Origin: Prorocentrum cordatum
Taxonomy: Eukaryota; Sar; Dinophyceae; Prorocentrales; Prorocentraceae
Reading direction: 5' to 3'
Length of the DNA: 64,000 bases
NCBI GenBank assembly: GCA_963575745.1
Contig: CAUYUJ010012780.1
Span: 124,001 to 188,000 of the forward strand
Part shown: piece by piece, positions 20,570 to 31,381 of the stretch
How the letters are laid out: each line of letters opens with the position of its first letter
Numbering within the stretch: position 1 is the stretch's first letter
The notes under the pieces: generated by a model
Seen by the model: the letters and a program-made list of their open reading frames with translations, nothing else
The model's database searches: none
Told to the model about the DNA's origin: nothing
Translations under genes and position numbers: made by a program

Positions 20570-23150
20570 AGGCGCCCCCAGGTTGTGGTCAGGGATGCGG
20601 TGCAGACGGCGGCGCCGGGGGGAAATGGGCGAGAATGGGAGGGCACCCCGCCGTCACGGAGTGATGCTGTGATGCCGAGAGCCCCGTTGCCAAGATTGGG
20701 AGAGGTCCCGTCGATTGGTGCTAGGGGCCACCTGTTGTCTCTCTCGGGGGATCTTGTGGGCTGCAGAAAATGTGGGGCGTTCTCGGCCAGAACGGCGCGG
20801 ACCCAGCTGTTTTGGGAATGTGATCCAGAGGCTGCCCTGCAGAACAACCCTCAGAGAAAGTGGAGGCGAGACAACTGTATAAAGGGCATCAACCCTTGGG
20901 GTGGACAGGCCCAACCCATTATAATATCTAGAAGGCTGTAAGTCACTGACGATGCCGTCTAATGGCTTGGCCTTCGTTTCATACAAAGGCTCCACGGAAG
21001 CTATTGTCTGAATTCGTTGTGCTTTCTTTTGGGGTCCCTGGGTCACCTTGGCTTTGTGCCTGATCCTGGGGCCGTCTCCTCAGGGCCTCTCGTCGTGGCA
21101 ATGATGCTTTGGCCGGGCCGTGTGCGGCCTGGGGGCCCGAAACGTCACGTGTACGATTGCGCGTTTCTCACCTGTTCCGCACTCTCTTGTCTGTCTGAAG
21201 TCTGACTCGGCGCGTCGCTCCATGGGCTAGCGACTCCTCCTCCTCCTCCTTTAGAAGAGGCAGGAGGGACGTGGAGGCGGCCAAGGAGGGGAGATCGCGG
21301 GTAAGACGAAGCCAAGACGAAGATACATACGGGGGTGGATAAATCGAGAATCTCTGAGATCCGGCGGCCCTGGATCATGTTTCGGGCGCCGCGGTCCTCT
21401 CAGAGAGTTCCGTGCGCTGGAACGCTTGAGTCCTCGTCGTAGCCCCGTCCGATGGGCTGCGCTCACGGGCTCTTCCCAGTGTTCGGAGGAATCGGACCTG
21501 CGCGCCGTATACCTTTTCACTGGCGGCTGGCTGGCCTCCTACGGCATTCCGCGGTGGAACTTCCACAACCGGCCATGAATACCGCGTGCTCTTCCGCCGA
21601 TCGCTCAACTTCGCACGCCCTCGCGTGGACTGCCGTCCAAGCTGCACCCGCGTGCCTGCGCGCTTTCAGGTGGCCGCCTGGCCTCCTGTGGCTTCCTGCG
21701 GCTTTCCCTCCCGCTCGCCCTGCGTGCCGCACCCTCTAGGGCTGCCCCCCTCCCCACTGGGAGCCCCAAGGGTTCTCGCGCGACTACTTCCCCGCCTCCC
21801 ATGCATCACACGCACATTGTATACTACACATGCTATATGTTTTAAGTCCACGCGCTGGCATCATCAGAGTGGCGTGAGCCCAGTTGGTAGCACTGGTATC
21901 ATGTTGCCAAGAGCTACAACAATGACATGAGGCCTCCCCTCATTGCCATATTCACGAGCGCCTCTTAGCCCGGACACACATACATTACGTATACACATCA
22001 TCGCAAGAGTCGAATGAGGGGGTGCATGGAAACGAGGAGGATGATGAAGATGAGGGAGGATGAGGAGGATTCGAAGCAAGGGCCAACTCTCAACCTACAT
22101 CGCGGCAGTCTGCCATGGCGTTCTGTCACCGGCAGACCTAGGCGACGAAAGAAATTGTTAGAGGACGGTGATACCAAGACAACGCGGGCTGGATACGGGC
22201 AGCCAGCCAGCCGCCAGAAGAAGAGGACGGCCCAACCAATCCCAGCGGTTTTGTCCTCGAATTCGACCTTCTGGGGCCCTTTCCACACCTCTGGAACCAT
22301 CAAGCATTGTTTGGGGATGGAGGACTACAAAGGGGAAAGAGGTCGGGGACCGTGGGGCCGCAGATTGAAACTACCTGGGGTAATACCCCATCAATCATCA
22401 TCCTGCTCATCCTCAACCTCACCCTCGTCCTGACATTCATCCTCGTCATCCTCGTTCTCCTCCTTCGCCTCCTCCTCGGAATCTGACTCACCGCCCGTCT
22501 CGTCATCCTTATCCTCCTCCTGCTCCTCCTGCCCCTCCCGCTCTCATGATCATCGCCCTCCTGAAGCTTGAGAAACAGCCGAGTGTACAACTGCAATGCC
22601 ATGCGCACAGTCAGTCCACCACCACACCTAACCTATCGCGTCTGAGGCAGTCGATATCTTGACGCCAGACGCTGTGAGGCCGCATTGTAGCAGTGTCTGC
22701 GGGGCGAGCGCGCTGGAGAGCAGCAAATCATAGCTCTCGAATGGCAACGTGACCAATGGGCTCCTTGCGGAACTCGCTGGGGACAAGGGAGACTGACGAA
22801 GAAGATGAGAACTTCATCCCCCCTCCACCCTCCGTCATCCCAAGAGGAGGGGTCGGAGGAAGAGGAGGATAACAAACAATCAGAAGATTGTCCGGGAAGT
22901 GTGCCAGCAAGGCAAAGAGAGTGACAAAAGGATTTAAAAACAAAATGGGAGGGTGAGGACGAGGCTCAATCCGCTAGTCTTCCTTCTCCGAACACATTCC
23001 TCCTCCTCCATTCCTTTTCTTTGTGGATAAGCCCTCCCTGTCGCACCAGGGCCAGCTGGGCGTTTCGAATGAGACTTCCTCACCATAATCATCAATCTTG
23101 AACTCCCACTGGCCATCTGGGCGTGAGTGGTCTAGCGAGCTCGTTCAGGT
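20570..23150. other. No gene recognised
   Basis: Mixed sequence with TCC/TCATCC-rich patches (about 22390-22540, 22790-22870). No open frame carries a motif I can identify. Confidence 0.55.
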
Positions 23151-23690
23151 GGCCCCAATGAGGTCCCAAGAGAGCCCAAGCTGGCCTCCAAGACCGCTCA
23201 AAATAGCTCAAAATGATTTAAGATAACATCCGACACCCTCAAGACCGGCCCAGGAAGAGCAACTCCTTCAAACAATGGTGGGTTGCTCAATGTGTGTTTG
23301 TTTTCTCGCCTTTTCGCTTCCGATGGGCTCATGAAGCCTCTCAGAATAACTCCAAAATTGCCTGAGACGGCCACAAGAGGTGCCCAAGAGGGGCCCAATA
23401 CGGCGCAAAGAGCACCCAAGAGCGCTCAAGAGGGCCCTAAGAGGCAAATGTTTGGGCCTTGACGGGGGGGGCTTACTTGAGAGCTCTCCTTTTCATTGAC
23501 CGATGCCCTCCAAGAGGTCCCCCAAGATGGGTCCAAGAGACCCCCAAAGAGGGCCCCAGGAGACCCCCAAGAGCGCTCCAATAAGGAGACCAACAGCATC
23601 CACAATGGCCCCAAGACTGCTTCAATATTGCCTTCAAAGTGCTTCAAAGCGGGAGACGGCTTCAAAATTGCCTGCAAAGTGCTTCAAAGG
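23150..23690. repeat. CCCAAGAG-type degenerate array
   Basis: Loose copies of CCCAAGAGG and CAAGA(G/T)GG units flank 23290-23480, plus a short GTGCTTCAAAG duplication at 23638-23690. Same family as 7720-7950. Confidence 0.7.
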
Positions 23691-23699
23691 GGGCTCCTG

Positions 23700-25440
23700 T
23701 CAGCATCATCCTCTTCCCCACTGTCGTGTAAGGATGCCGAGGACGTCCTCCACTATTCTCCTACTCCTCCTGCCTCTTCCTATGTCCTTCGATCTTCTCC
23801 TGCTCCTCCTGTCTCCTCCTGCCTCCTCACCCTTAGCCTCCAACGTCGCACCTCCTCCCACTACATCAATCTTCCCCGCTTGCCATAATTATAATCGCAC
23901 GGGTGACCCGCGCAGATCACCAGTGCGCTTCCTGCTTGCTCCTTGCCCCTCCTCCTTCTCCGCCGATTCCTCTTCTTCCCCCGCCTCCTCTGTCCGCCTC
24001 CTCCTCCTCCTCCGATTCCAATCTCCATCGAATACTCCGCGAAGACGGATGTGGTTGTCTCCTGTATTGCACGCTGCTGCACACCGTTCATCACGTCAAC
24101 TCGCCAGGTGCGTGTTCGCATGGACTGGTGGAGATACTCGAAGCGTCAAGAGTTCCCAACGATTGCACGAGCAGAAGGTGGTACAGTTCCAAGGTGGTCC
24201 AATCGCCTTCGCGACGCGCACATGCGTCTTAACACGAGTTAAAAGGCTTGATGCGCATACCCTTTCTAAACTTGGGCTCGTGCAATTGCACCGCGAACAC
24301 GCGTCTTACTCTGAAACAGCCGCAAAGATGGACGGCGGTACAGGTTCGAAAGGGCGCTCGGCTGAGCGCCGCGCGCACTCACAATTACAAGGACGGAGGG
24401 CATATGCTTTTCACAGTGGGTTTTTCGCTTGAGACGTTCTCAAACGTAGCGACCATACTCTTGGACATGGATGCTCAACAGCGCGATGCGAACACTGAAA
24501 CGCATCGGATAATCGGAAACCAATCCGATCGATCCAGCCAGAATCGATATCGAATGAGGCCGATCGGATCGAGATGGGCCCTGCTGGGGAGAGCAGATGG
24601 AACAAGTATGCATACGTGTGACGTCGATATGTTAAATGCCAAGATACTTTAAACCTGCGATGGCCCTTCTCTAAAGTCAACCCACGTTGAACATCAGGAA
24701 GCCCAAGAAGGAACCAAGCGGTCTAAAGGCCTCACATGTTCAACAAATCACCACGTCGGACCGTGCCGAGCGAGGCGCCCAGCTCAGATATGGAGACAGC
24801 CAGCCTGCAGCTCAACGCTGAGGCTCAGGGGCCGCTCATGCGGCTCATGGGCCGCGCTTGACCACCAGCTCGAGCAACTCCCCCCACCCAGGGCGAGGGA
24901 CGTACGCCCACTCCTGCTCTCTTCCTCAACTTCCTCCTGCTCCTGCTGCTCGCTGCTCCTCCTGCAACATCCTGATCCCACTTCCCCGCTTGATCTTCCC
25001 GTCGTCGTCGTCGTCGTCGTCGTCGTGTCGTTTTGATTGTCGCCGTCGACTGCGCCATCATCGTCGTTGTGTCGGTACGCCTGTGCGTCCATCTTCTACG
25101 CCAATTTCATCGAAGTTTGGAAATCGTGCTGCCGCTGGCAACAGAAGGCGCTTGCTCTGGCTCTCCCGAACCCGCGTGGTTTTGAGGCGGCCACTGCGGC
25201 GCAATACCACTACCAATGAACATGTGCAGAGCACGAAACGAACATCTGAAGCACAAGTTCTCGGGGAAAGCGGACAGACAAGCAACACAAGGCCGCTTCA
25301 TTCAGGCGTATCGGAGGCTGGTGCGGCAGACGCACACGAGCCCTGCCGATAGCGCGACTGCTGCGAGAACAGTCGTTAACGTAGAAGCTAACTGGCACCA
25401 TAACCAGAGCCAGAATGCCAGTAGGCCAGCTGCCATATCG
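23700..25440. other. No gene recognised; short microsatellites
   Basis: TCC-rich patches (23950-24010) and a (GTC)n run at about 25000-25025. Open frames are short and without motifs. Confidence 0.55.
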
Positions 25441-25588
25441 GCGGCGATTCTAACAACAACAACACCAACAACAACAACAACAACATCAGCAGCAACAACA
25501 TCAACATCAACACCAACACCAACACCAACACCAACACCAACACCAACACCAACACCAACACTAACAACAACAACAACAACAACAACAA

Positions 25589-25656
<68 letters not shown>

Positions 25657-25740
25657 CCAACAACAACAACAACCACAACCACAACCACAATCACAACAAC
25701 CACAACAACCACAACACCAACACCAACACCAACACCAACA
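25441..25740. repeat. (AAC)n tract, tail of inverted SINE-like copy
   Basis: About 300 bp of AAC with ACC variants. On the minus strand it is a (GTT)n tail directly following the conserved core at 25935-25741, the same arrangement as at 26557 and 32714. Confidence 0.95.
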
Positions 25741-25935
25741 CCAATCATTGAAGACTGCTCGCTCTTACTGGCACGCGTGCCTTGCATCCCGTATAGCCCA
25801 ACCCTCGATACCCGCCCACTTCGTTTTCGATTGCAACCCCTTTCGGGGGAAATCTCTTCCTTGTCGGCCATTGACTGAAGTGCGAAGAAATCTCGAGCGA
25901 GAGCGCCGATTCTGAATTCGGGGGCCTCTCTGGCC
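25741..25935 (-). mobile_element. SINE-like core, copy 1 (inverted)
   Basis: On the minus strand it reads GGCCAGAGAGGCCCCCGAA at the start, then CACTTCAGTCAATGGCC, GCAATCGAAAACGAAGTGGG and GAGCAGTCTTCAATGATTG before a (GTT)n tail. It aligns along its length with 27239-27432 (195 and 194 bp). TGGCCGACA and a G-T-TGCAATCG segment about 33 bp apart loosely resemble pol III A and B boxes, which would suit a tRNA-derived SINE, but the match is weak. Confidence 0.65.
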
Positions 25936-26214
25936 GGGGGCGTTCGCGCCCGTTGTGGCCCCATGTGCATGCCCTTCGTGCTCCCGCTGTTGCCGCTTGC
26001 GGCCCTCTCACTGCCCTACGTGGCCCAGTTGCTACCTTCAGTGACCACACCGTTGCCTTCTGTGGCCCCGCATTATCTGCCCTTCGTGGCCCGCGCTCGT
26101 TCGCGCCCTTCGTGGACCCATACGCATTCCCTTCGTGTCCCCGCTGTCGGCCTTCGTGGCCTACGTCGTGCCCTTCGTGGCCTTGCTGTCGTTTTCTCTC
26201 TCGCTCGTCCTCGT

Positions 26215-26221
26215 CGCTCGT

Positions 26222-26295
<74 letters not shown>

Positions 26296-26312
26296 TCGTC
26301 GTCGTGGTCGGT
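26215..26312. repeat. (GTC)n with (GCC)n core
   Basis: GTCGTCGTC and GCCGCCGCC runs; poly-Ser/poly-Arg frames over it are compositional. Confidence 0.95.
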
Positions 26313-26427
26313 CCCCTGCCCGTCCCTCTCGGGGACGGGTCGACGGTCCACGGCCGACCCGCCGATCAGCGCTGCGGCTGGCCAGGCCGACGGTCCGCGG
26401 CCGCCCCGCCGCTTGCCGGGGCCCGGC

Positions 26428-27238
26428 CTGCAGGGGAACAAGGTACACCCCCCAAAAAGGGTTCGATCGAAAACGAAGAAGGCGGGTATCGAAGGTTTGG
26501 AAATACGCGTTATTGTACACTCGAGCAGATAAAGGGCGAACAGTCTGAAAATGATTGTTGTTGGTGTTGTTGCGTTGTCGTTGTTGATGCGTTGTTGTTG
26601 CTGTTGTTGAAACTGTTGGTGTTGCGTTGTTATTGCGTTGTTGTTGCTGTTGTTGTGTTGTTGTTGCTGTTGTTTGTTGTCGTCGTCCCACCCGCGACCC
26701 ACCCTGCGACCCAACTAGCGACCCACCCCGCGACCCACCCGCGACCCAACCCGCGACCCACCCGTGACCCAACCCGCGACCCCCCCGTGACCCACCTCGC
26801 GACCCGCCCGCGAAGCACCCCGCGACCCACCCGCGAGTCACCCCGCGACCCATCCGCGACCCATCCGTGACCCACCCGCGACCCACCCGCGACCCACCCG
26901 CGGCCCACCCCGCGACCCACCCTCAAAAGAAAAACAACCACCCAGGAGGAAACACGGCCCTGGGCATTTACAAAGCAACCCTGCCCTGTTCGATCTATTC
27001 CTTGTGCGCATTTACTAGAAACGGTTTCGTTTTGTCAGGACCCGCGACCCACCCGCGACCTACCCGCACTGGTTTAACGGAACATATCGGCGCCTGCGGC
27101 GGGCTCGTTGCATAACTTGTGAAACTACTTTGGCGCCTGCGGCGAGTTTCTCTGAAGTCTCGCCAACTGCCGACGTCCCCGCCGCCCCCTCACTCTTATC
27201 CGCATCTGTGGGTCTCCATAGGCATTCCGAGAGCCCTT
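26428..27238 (+). repeat. Composite repeat unit A (uninterrupted)
   Basis: In order: partial core (26428-26556) with GGTTCGATCGAAAACGAAG and CGAACAGTCTGAAAATGATT; a TTG-rich tail to 26690; a GCGACCCACC array (26691-26930); a spacer with GGCCCTGGGCATTTAC (26957); then two copies of GGCGCCTGCGGCG near 27088 and 27130. The same order recurs in unit B, so A and B are tandem copies of about 0.8 kb. Confidence 0.85.
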
Positions 27239-27432
27239 GGCCAGACAGGCCCCCGAACTCAGGAACGGCGCTCTCGCTCGAGACCTCTTCGCACTTCAGT
27301 CAGTGGCCGACAGGGAAGATCTTCCCACCGACAAGGGGTGCAATCGAAAACGGAGTGGGCGGGAATCGAGGGTTGGGGTCTATGGAATGCAATATTCGCG
27401 TGCCAGTAAAAGCGAACCGTCTTAGAATGATT
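27239..27432 (+). mobile_element. SINE-like core of unit B, left of LINE
   Basis: Starts GGCCAGACAGGCCCCCGAAC and ends CGAACCGTCTTAGAATGATT, where the LINE begins. Its natural continuation, GTTGTTGTT, is found on the far side of the LINE at 32714. It therefore represents the left half of a repeat unit split by the insertion. Confidence 0.85.
27416..27432. repeat. LINE target-site duplication, 3' copy
   Basis: ACCGTCTTAGAATGATT, identical in all 17 bases to 32697-32713. The last two T bases may also be counted with the poly(A) tract (T-run on this strand). Confidence 0.97.
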
Positions 27433-30400
27433 TTTTTTTTTTTTTAAAAAAAAAAGGGCCCCTTCCCCCCCATTGTTCAAGGTTTAGCGCCTGCCACACA
27501 CGTCGACAAGCACGGTGCCGCCTCGATTGTATTCGGAGCCTTGCTTCAAATTGCTGCTGCGGAGTGCCAGGAATACCATATCTAACTGAAGAGTGCATAC
27601 TGAGAAAGGCATCACATAACATAGAACTTAAAAGACGCTGGTCAGGACCCATCCCACGAAAAAGGAGGTAGAGGTGGAGCCAGGGCGAACCCTCAGAAGA
27701 CCCAGAAGAACAGGGAGCCCAAGAGCCCATCCAATGTGAGAACAACTGCTGGAGCCTGGGGCACACGAGGTAGTGGTGCATGTCATCTAAGTCGGTCGGG
27801 GACGTCGGAGAACTAGGGCACCCAAGAATACAGCCTCGAGGGGGAGCGTGAAATCGAGCACTAGTGCAAACACACCTGGAGAGCATACGTAGGTTGGCCA
27901 ACGGGATGTAAGGACTGGACTGACGGGCCAGGGCTTTGATGACTTTGCAAACCCAGACGATGTCCGACAGGGAGACCTCAGGGATCCAAGCACAGGCACG
28001 CCGAATGAGAGCTTCATGAGGGGTGACGGTGGGACAGTGAAAGCGCCTCAGCGCACGCGTATACTGCTTCTGTACATCCTTACGCTCATACAAGATCTGG
28101 AAGCCGTGGGATGCAACTTCGTCCTGGAAGGTGAACAAGTGAGTGAGGAAACTATTCACGTACCAGCCGCGCCGCTGCCGATATGGGCACCAGTCATCAT
28201 CTTCAAAAATCCGAGCGACTTGGTCACGGATCCGAGGCAGCTCATCACAACGTGCAATGTATCTCGCCCGAGTAGCATCTGCCACAAGCGAGAGCCGAGG
28301 GAACTCAATAGGGAACCCATAAACACAAAGGTGGGTACACATGTCGTAAGATAGTGCATTGTTAGGGCCAGCAGAGAGGAGACGGACACAGGATTGATAA
28401 GCTTTGTCGAGATCACGAGTGGGACGGTGCAGCTGCAAAAGGAAGGACAATAAAGAGACACAAAACGCTTTGAATAGAACAATGGATTGTGCCAAACCAA
28501 GCCCCAGATCACGAATCTCACGCGTCCGCTTTTTGAGTTTAATAATGGATGCCGTGAACGCCACGTCCTCCGCCCCAAGACCAATCCAGACCCCAAGGTA
28601 CTTCAGACACTTAGTAATTTCAACCAGCTGATAGAGGGGTCCCAGGTCAACCTGGAAATCACGAAGAGGGTCCCTGAGACGCTCGTAAGCCAGCAGAATC
28701 TGGCACTTCGGGAAATTGAGAGCCAGACCTATCGCGCCGTGAAGCAACTGCAAATACTTGAACAACGGCTCGATGCCATCGAAGATACAGCGGAGGCCGA
28801 AACAAAAATCGTCGGCATACGCGAGAGACAAAGTCAGCTGAGATGGAAGCTTAGCCCTCACCCATGCTAGTACAGGTTCAACGGCCAGGATAAATAGAAG
28901 CATCGAGCTCGGGTCGCCTTGCCTAACTCCTCTCCCAATCGAGAAGGAACCAAACATCCTCCCAAAGATATAAATAATCGCAGAATTATCTTGATAAAGA
29001 GCCTGGAAGAACAATATGACAGCAGGCGGGACACCCATGGAGGCCAGTACGCGGAGGACCCAGGAGACCTTTATCGAGGGGAAGGCGGATTCGAAGTCCG
29101 TCAGGACGAGCCCACTCGTATATCTATCACGAAGGTGGCACTCAAGAAGGAAACTCTCAGCCTCCATCACATTCGCGAGCATGTCGCGGCCACGGAAACA
29201 TTTCTGTGGAGGCTGGAGAAGACAGTGCCGCGCAACCTTGCGCGTGAGAATCATAGCCATCGAGGCCGAGAAAATCTTGGCATCCGTATTTGTCATGCTT
29301 AGTGGACGAGTATTAGCTGGTTCACGATAAACTCCCTCCCCCACCTCCGCCTCCGTAATCTTTTTGGGTAAGAAAACCATGAGACTCCGTTTCATATCAT
29401 CGGGGAGACCAGCCCGAGGGTTACGGATGAAAGCTTGGTAGCATTCGTAGAGAAGTTCACCAGCAGCGCGGGCCCTCCAGGCCGAGTAAGGGATCCCATC
29501 CTCCCCTGGCATGCTGTCTTTCCTCCCCCGAATCATCATTTGCCACTCAAACTCACTCATCATCCACCCTTGCCCGATTAAGTCCTCTTCCTCTATCTCC
29601 TCAGGGACCACTGGCAACTTCGGCACAAAGTTAAGCAGCTCGGGCCAGAGGGACTCGTCGTCCTCAGTAGCAGCAAAGATAGTACTCCAGTGATCCTGTA
29701 GGGCCTGGGCAGCCTCTTCTTCTGTCTTGCTAATGTCCCCTGAAGCCGACAAGGTCCCTTGGAGCCACGTACGCCTATTCATCTTCCGCCAGAGTTCCTT
29801 CCGAGCCGCCAACTTCCGCCGAGCATTCTCATCCCCCTCAGAGGGCACGGGTCCGACGTCCTCAACCAAGGCCTGATTGAGAAATTCCTCCTCGGCAGAC
29901 AGAAGAGCATTATGGAGACTCTGAACGTGTTGGCAGAGGGCCTCGCATCTGGCATCCTGAAGGCCGGCAGGAAAGTGAGCAGCGAGCGCCGGGTACGCGG
30001 CGACCGCCGCCGCAAGCTTGAAAGAGTCTCCCGCGCGCCATGCACGAAGGGCTTGCAGGGCACGAAAGTGTTTAGCTTCGGTAGTGTCAGCAGGTTTCAA
30101 GTTGACCAGACGTTTAACCTCTTCAGCAACTTCAAACACCAAAGATTTCGTTTCTGCAAGACGAGCCCACGGGTCACCACAGGGAAGGGCATCAATAGCT
30201 CCGTTCAAAAGCTCCGCGAATAAAGGGTGCCGAACAACCCAAGGAGCCAGACGTTCGGGAGCATCCTGAGGTCTGAAGGTGCTGATCGCGACGACTATCG
30301 GGATGTGGTCCGAGACCATATCCACCTTCAGGGTCCCCCGCGCCTCGCAAACAATCGTGAGGTCCGTGATCAAAGCCGAGGGAAGCGTACTGTACATACG

Positions 30401-31381
30401 GTCTAGCCGAGAAGAGTGGGTCGTGACGCCGTCCCTGACCTCCCTCCTCGTGTCCTCGCACTGGTAAAACTCAATCCAAGAGCTACAAAGCCGATGAAAT
30501 AGAGAAGTATGATTATCATCTCCAGGATACCACCCACTACCATCCGCCCGAAGTCTCCCATCAGAAGAGAGCGCAAAGTTCCAGTCACCTACCAAGATAG
30601 TGAAACAATCAGCGGGGCTGGGAAGTTCACGAAGGATGGATCGAATAGCGTTAGCATATACACACGTGAGCTCATTAGTGTTCGGCATGTGCGCATTGAT
30701 GATACATAAGTTCCCGAGAGGCCCAGAGAGATAGGACTTGAGGATACGACCATCGATGACGCTGGAGTGAGAGATAGTAGAGAAGAGCTTCGCAAACGCA
30801 GGCTGGATGCACGTGATAACACCACCAGTAGCAGCAGAGTCAGGGAACAGAGAGTGACCAATCTCAAAGTGCCGAAGTTCTCGCCGAAGCTCGTTTATAT
30901 CCGCAATATGTCCGTGGGTTTCCTGGGTACAAAAGACCGAGAGTTGGTTCGCGAGCTTCAGAAACTTCGCAAAGCGCGGGGCAGCCTTCATACTTTTGGT
31001 GCGAACAGCGGCAAAGAGGGCAGCAGTATTCCAAGATCCGATCTTCATCTCTGAGGGGGGGAAGAAGGGGCGGGCCCTGACCGAAGAGACAGGGATTCCC
31101 TGATTTGTTCGAGAAGCGCTGCCAGAGACGTGCTGCCCAGAACATTCTAGGGGAACGGACACAGAGGCCTGATCAGCCGAGGCGGCACAGGCAGGGAGGG
31201 CACCGACGGGGAGGAGAGGCACATCTTCAGTCCAACGGCCAAAAAGACTAGAGGTAATTAAGCGCCTAGGAGGAGCGACGATCAGGCTCGCGGCAGGGGG
31301 ACACTCTTCTGGAGGTGTCACAAGCGCCGCACCCGTAGCCTGGGGCCCGTCACATTCCTCTCTAAAAGGGCTGCGATGCAT
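27422..31381 (-). CDS. LINE ORF2: endonuclease-reverse transcriptase
   Basis: Intact 1319-codon frame starting with ATG. After a 110-residue leader, an L1-type AP endonuclease runs from MKIGSWNTAALF (residue 112) to about 370, with CTQETH (151-156), LVGDWNF (263-269), SRLDRMYS (324-331) and SDHIP (357-361). All expected catalytic blocks are present. RT blocks include KRSLMVFLPKK (664-674), ANTRPLSMTNTDAK (689-702), LVLTDFESAFPSI (758-770), GRGVRQGDPSS (817-827) and YADD (855-858). A C-terminal zinc knuckle, CILGC...H...C, lies at 1184-1207. The protein nicks target DNA and copies its own RNA there. It overlaps ORF1 by 20 nt in another frame. The frame has no stop inside the element: it reads FFFKKKKKSF through the T-run and poly(A), and stops at TAA in the target duplication. 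Confidence 0.97.
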   Translation of the reverse strand: MHRSPFREECDGPQATGAALVTPPEECPPAASLIVAPPRRLITSSLFGRWTEDVPLLPVGALPACAASADQASVSVPLECSGQHVSGSASRTNQGIPVSSVRARPFFPPSEMKIGSWNTAALFAAVRTKSMKAAPRFAKFLKLANQLSVFCTQETHGHIADINELRRELRHFEIGHSLFPDSAATGGVITCIQPAFAKLFSTISHSSVIDGRILKSYLSGPLGNLCIINAHMPNTNELTCVYANAIRSILRELPSPADCFTILVGDWNFALSSDGRLRADGSGWYPGDDNHTSLFHRLCSSWIEFYQCEDTRREVRDGVTTHSSRLDRMYSTLPSALITDLTIVCEARGTLKVDMVSDHIPIVVAISTFRPQDAPERLAPWVVRHPLFAELLNGAIDALPCGDPWARLAETKSLVFEVAEEVKRLVNLKPADTTEAKHFRALQALRAWRAGDSFKLAAAVAAYPALAAHFPAGLQDARCEALCQHVQSLHNALLSAEEEFLNQALVEDVGPVPSEGDENARRKLAARKELWRKMNRRTWLQGTLSASGDISKTEEEAAQALQDHWSTIFAATEDDESLWPELLNFVPKLPVVPEEIEEEDLIGQGWMMSEFEWQMMIRGRKDSMPGEDGIPYSAWRARAAGELLYECYQAFIRNPRAGLPDDMKRSLMVFLPKKITEAEVGEGVYREPANTRPLSMTNTDAKIFSASMAMILTRKVARHCLLQPPQKCFRGRDMLANVMEAESFLLECHLRDRYTSGLVLTDFESAFPSIKVSWVLRVLASMGVPPAVILFFQALYQDNSAIIYIFGRMFGSFSIGRGVRQGDPSSMLLFILAVEPVLAWVRAKLPSQLTLSLAYADDFCFGLRCIFDGIEPLFKYLQLLHGAIGLALNFPKCQILLAYERLRDPLRDFQVDLGPLYQLVEITKCLKYLGVWIGLGAEDVAFTASIIKLKKRTREIRDLGLGLAQSIVLFKAFCVSLLSFLLQLHRPTRDLDKAYQSCVRLLSAGPNNALSYDMCTHLCVYGFPIEFPRLSLVADATRARYIARCDELPRIRDQVARIFEDDDWCPYRQRRGWYVNSFLTHLFTFQDEVASHGFQILYERKDVQKQYTRALRRFHCPTVTPHEALIRRACAWIPEVSLSDIVWVCKVIKALARQSSPYIPLANLRMLSRCVCTSARFHAPPRGCILGCPSSPTSPTDLDDMHHYLVCPRLQQLFSHWMGSWAPCSSGSSEGSPWLHLYLLFRGMGPDQRLLSSMLCDAFLSMHSSVRYGIPGTPQQQFEARLRIQSRRHRACRRVWQALNLEQWGGRGPFFFKKKKKSF
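27431..27445 (-). other. Poly(A) tail of LINE
   Basis: Fifteen T on the plus strand (A on the element strand), preceded on the element strand by ten T (27455-27446) and GGGGCCC. There is practically no 3' UTR between the end of the ORF2 homology and the tail. Confidence 0.95.

Noticed and set aside
25216-25970. Poly-Thr, poly-Val and poly-Leu open frames
   Set aside because: Pure translation of the (AAC)n tract in different frames.
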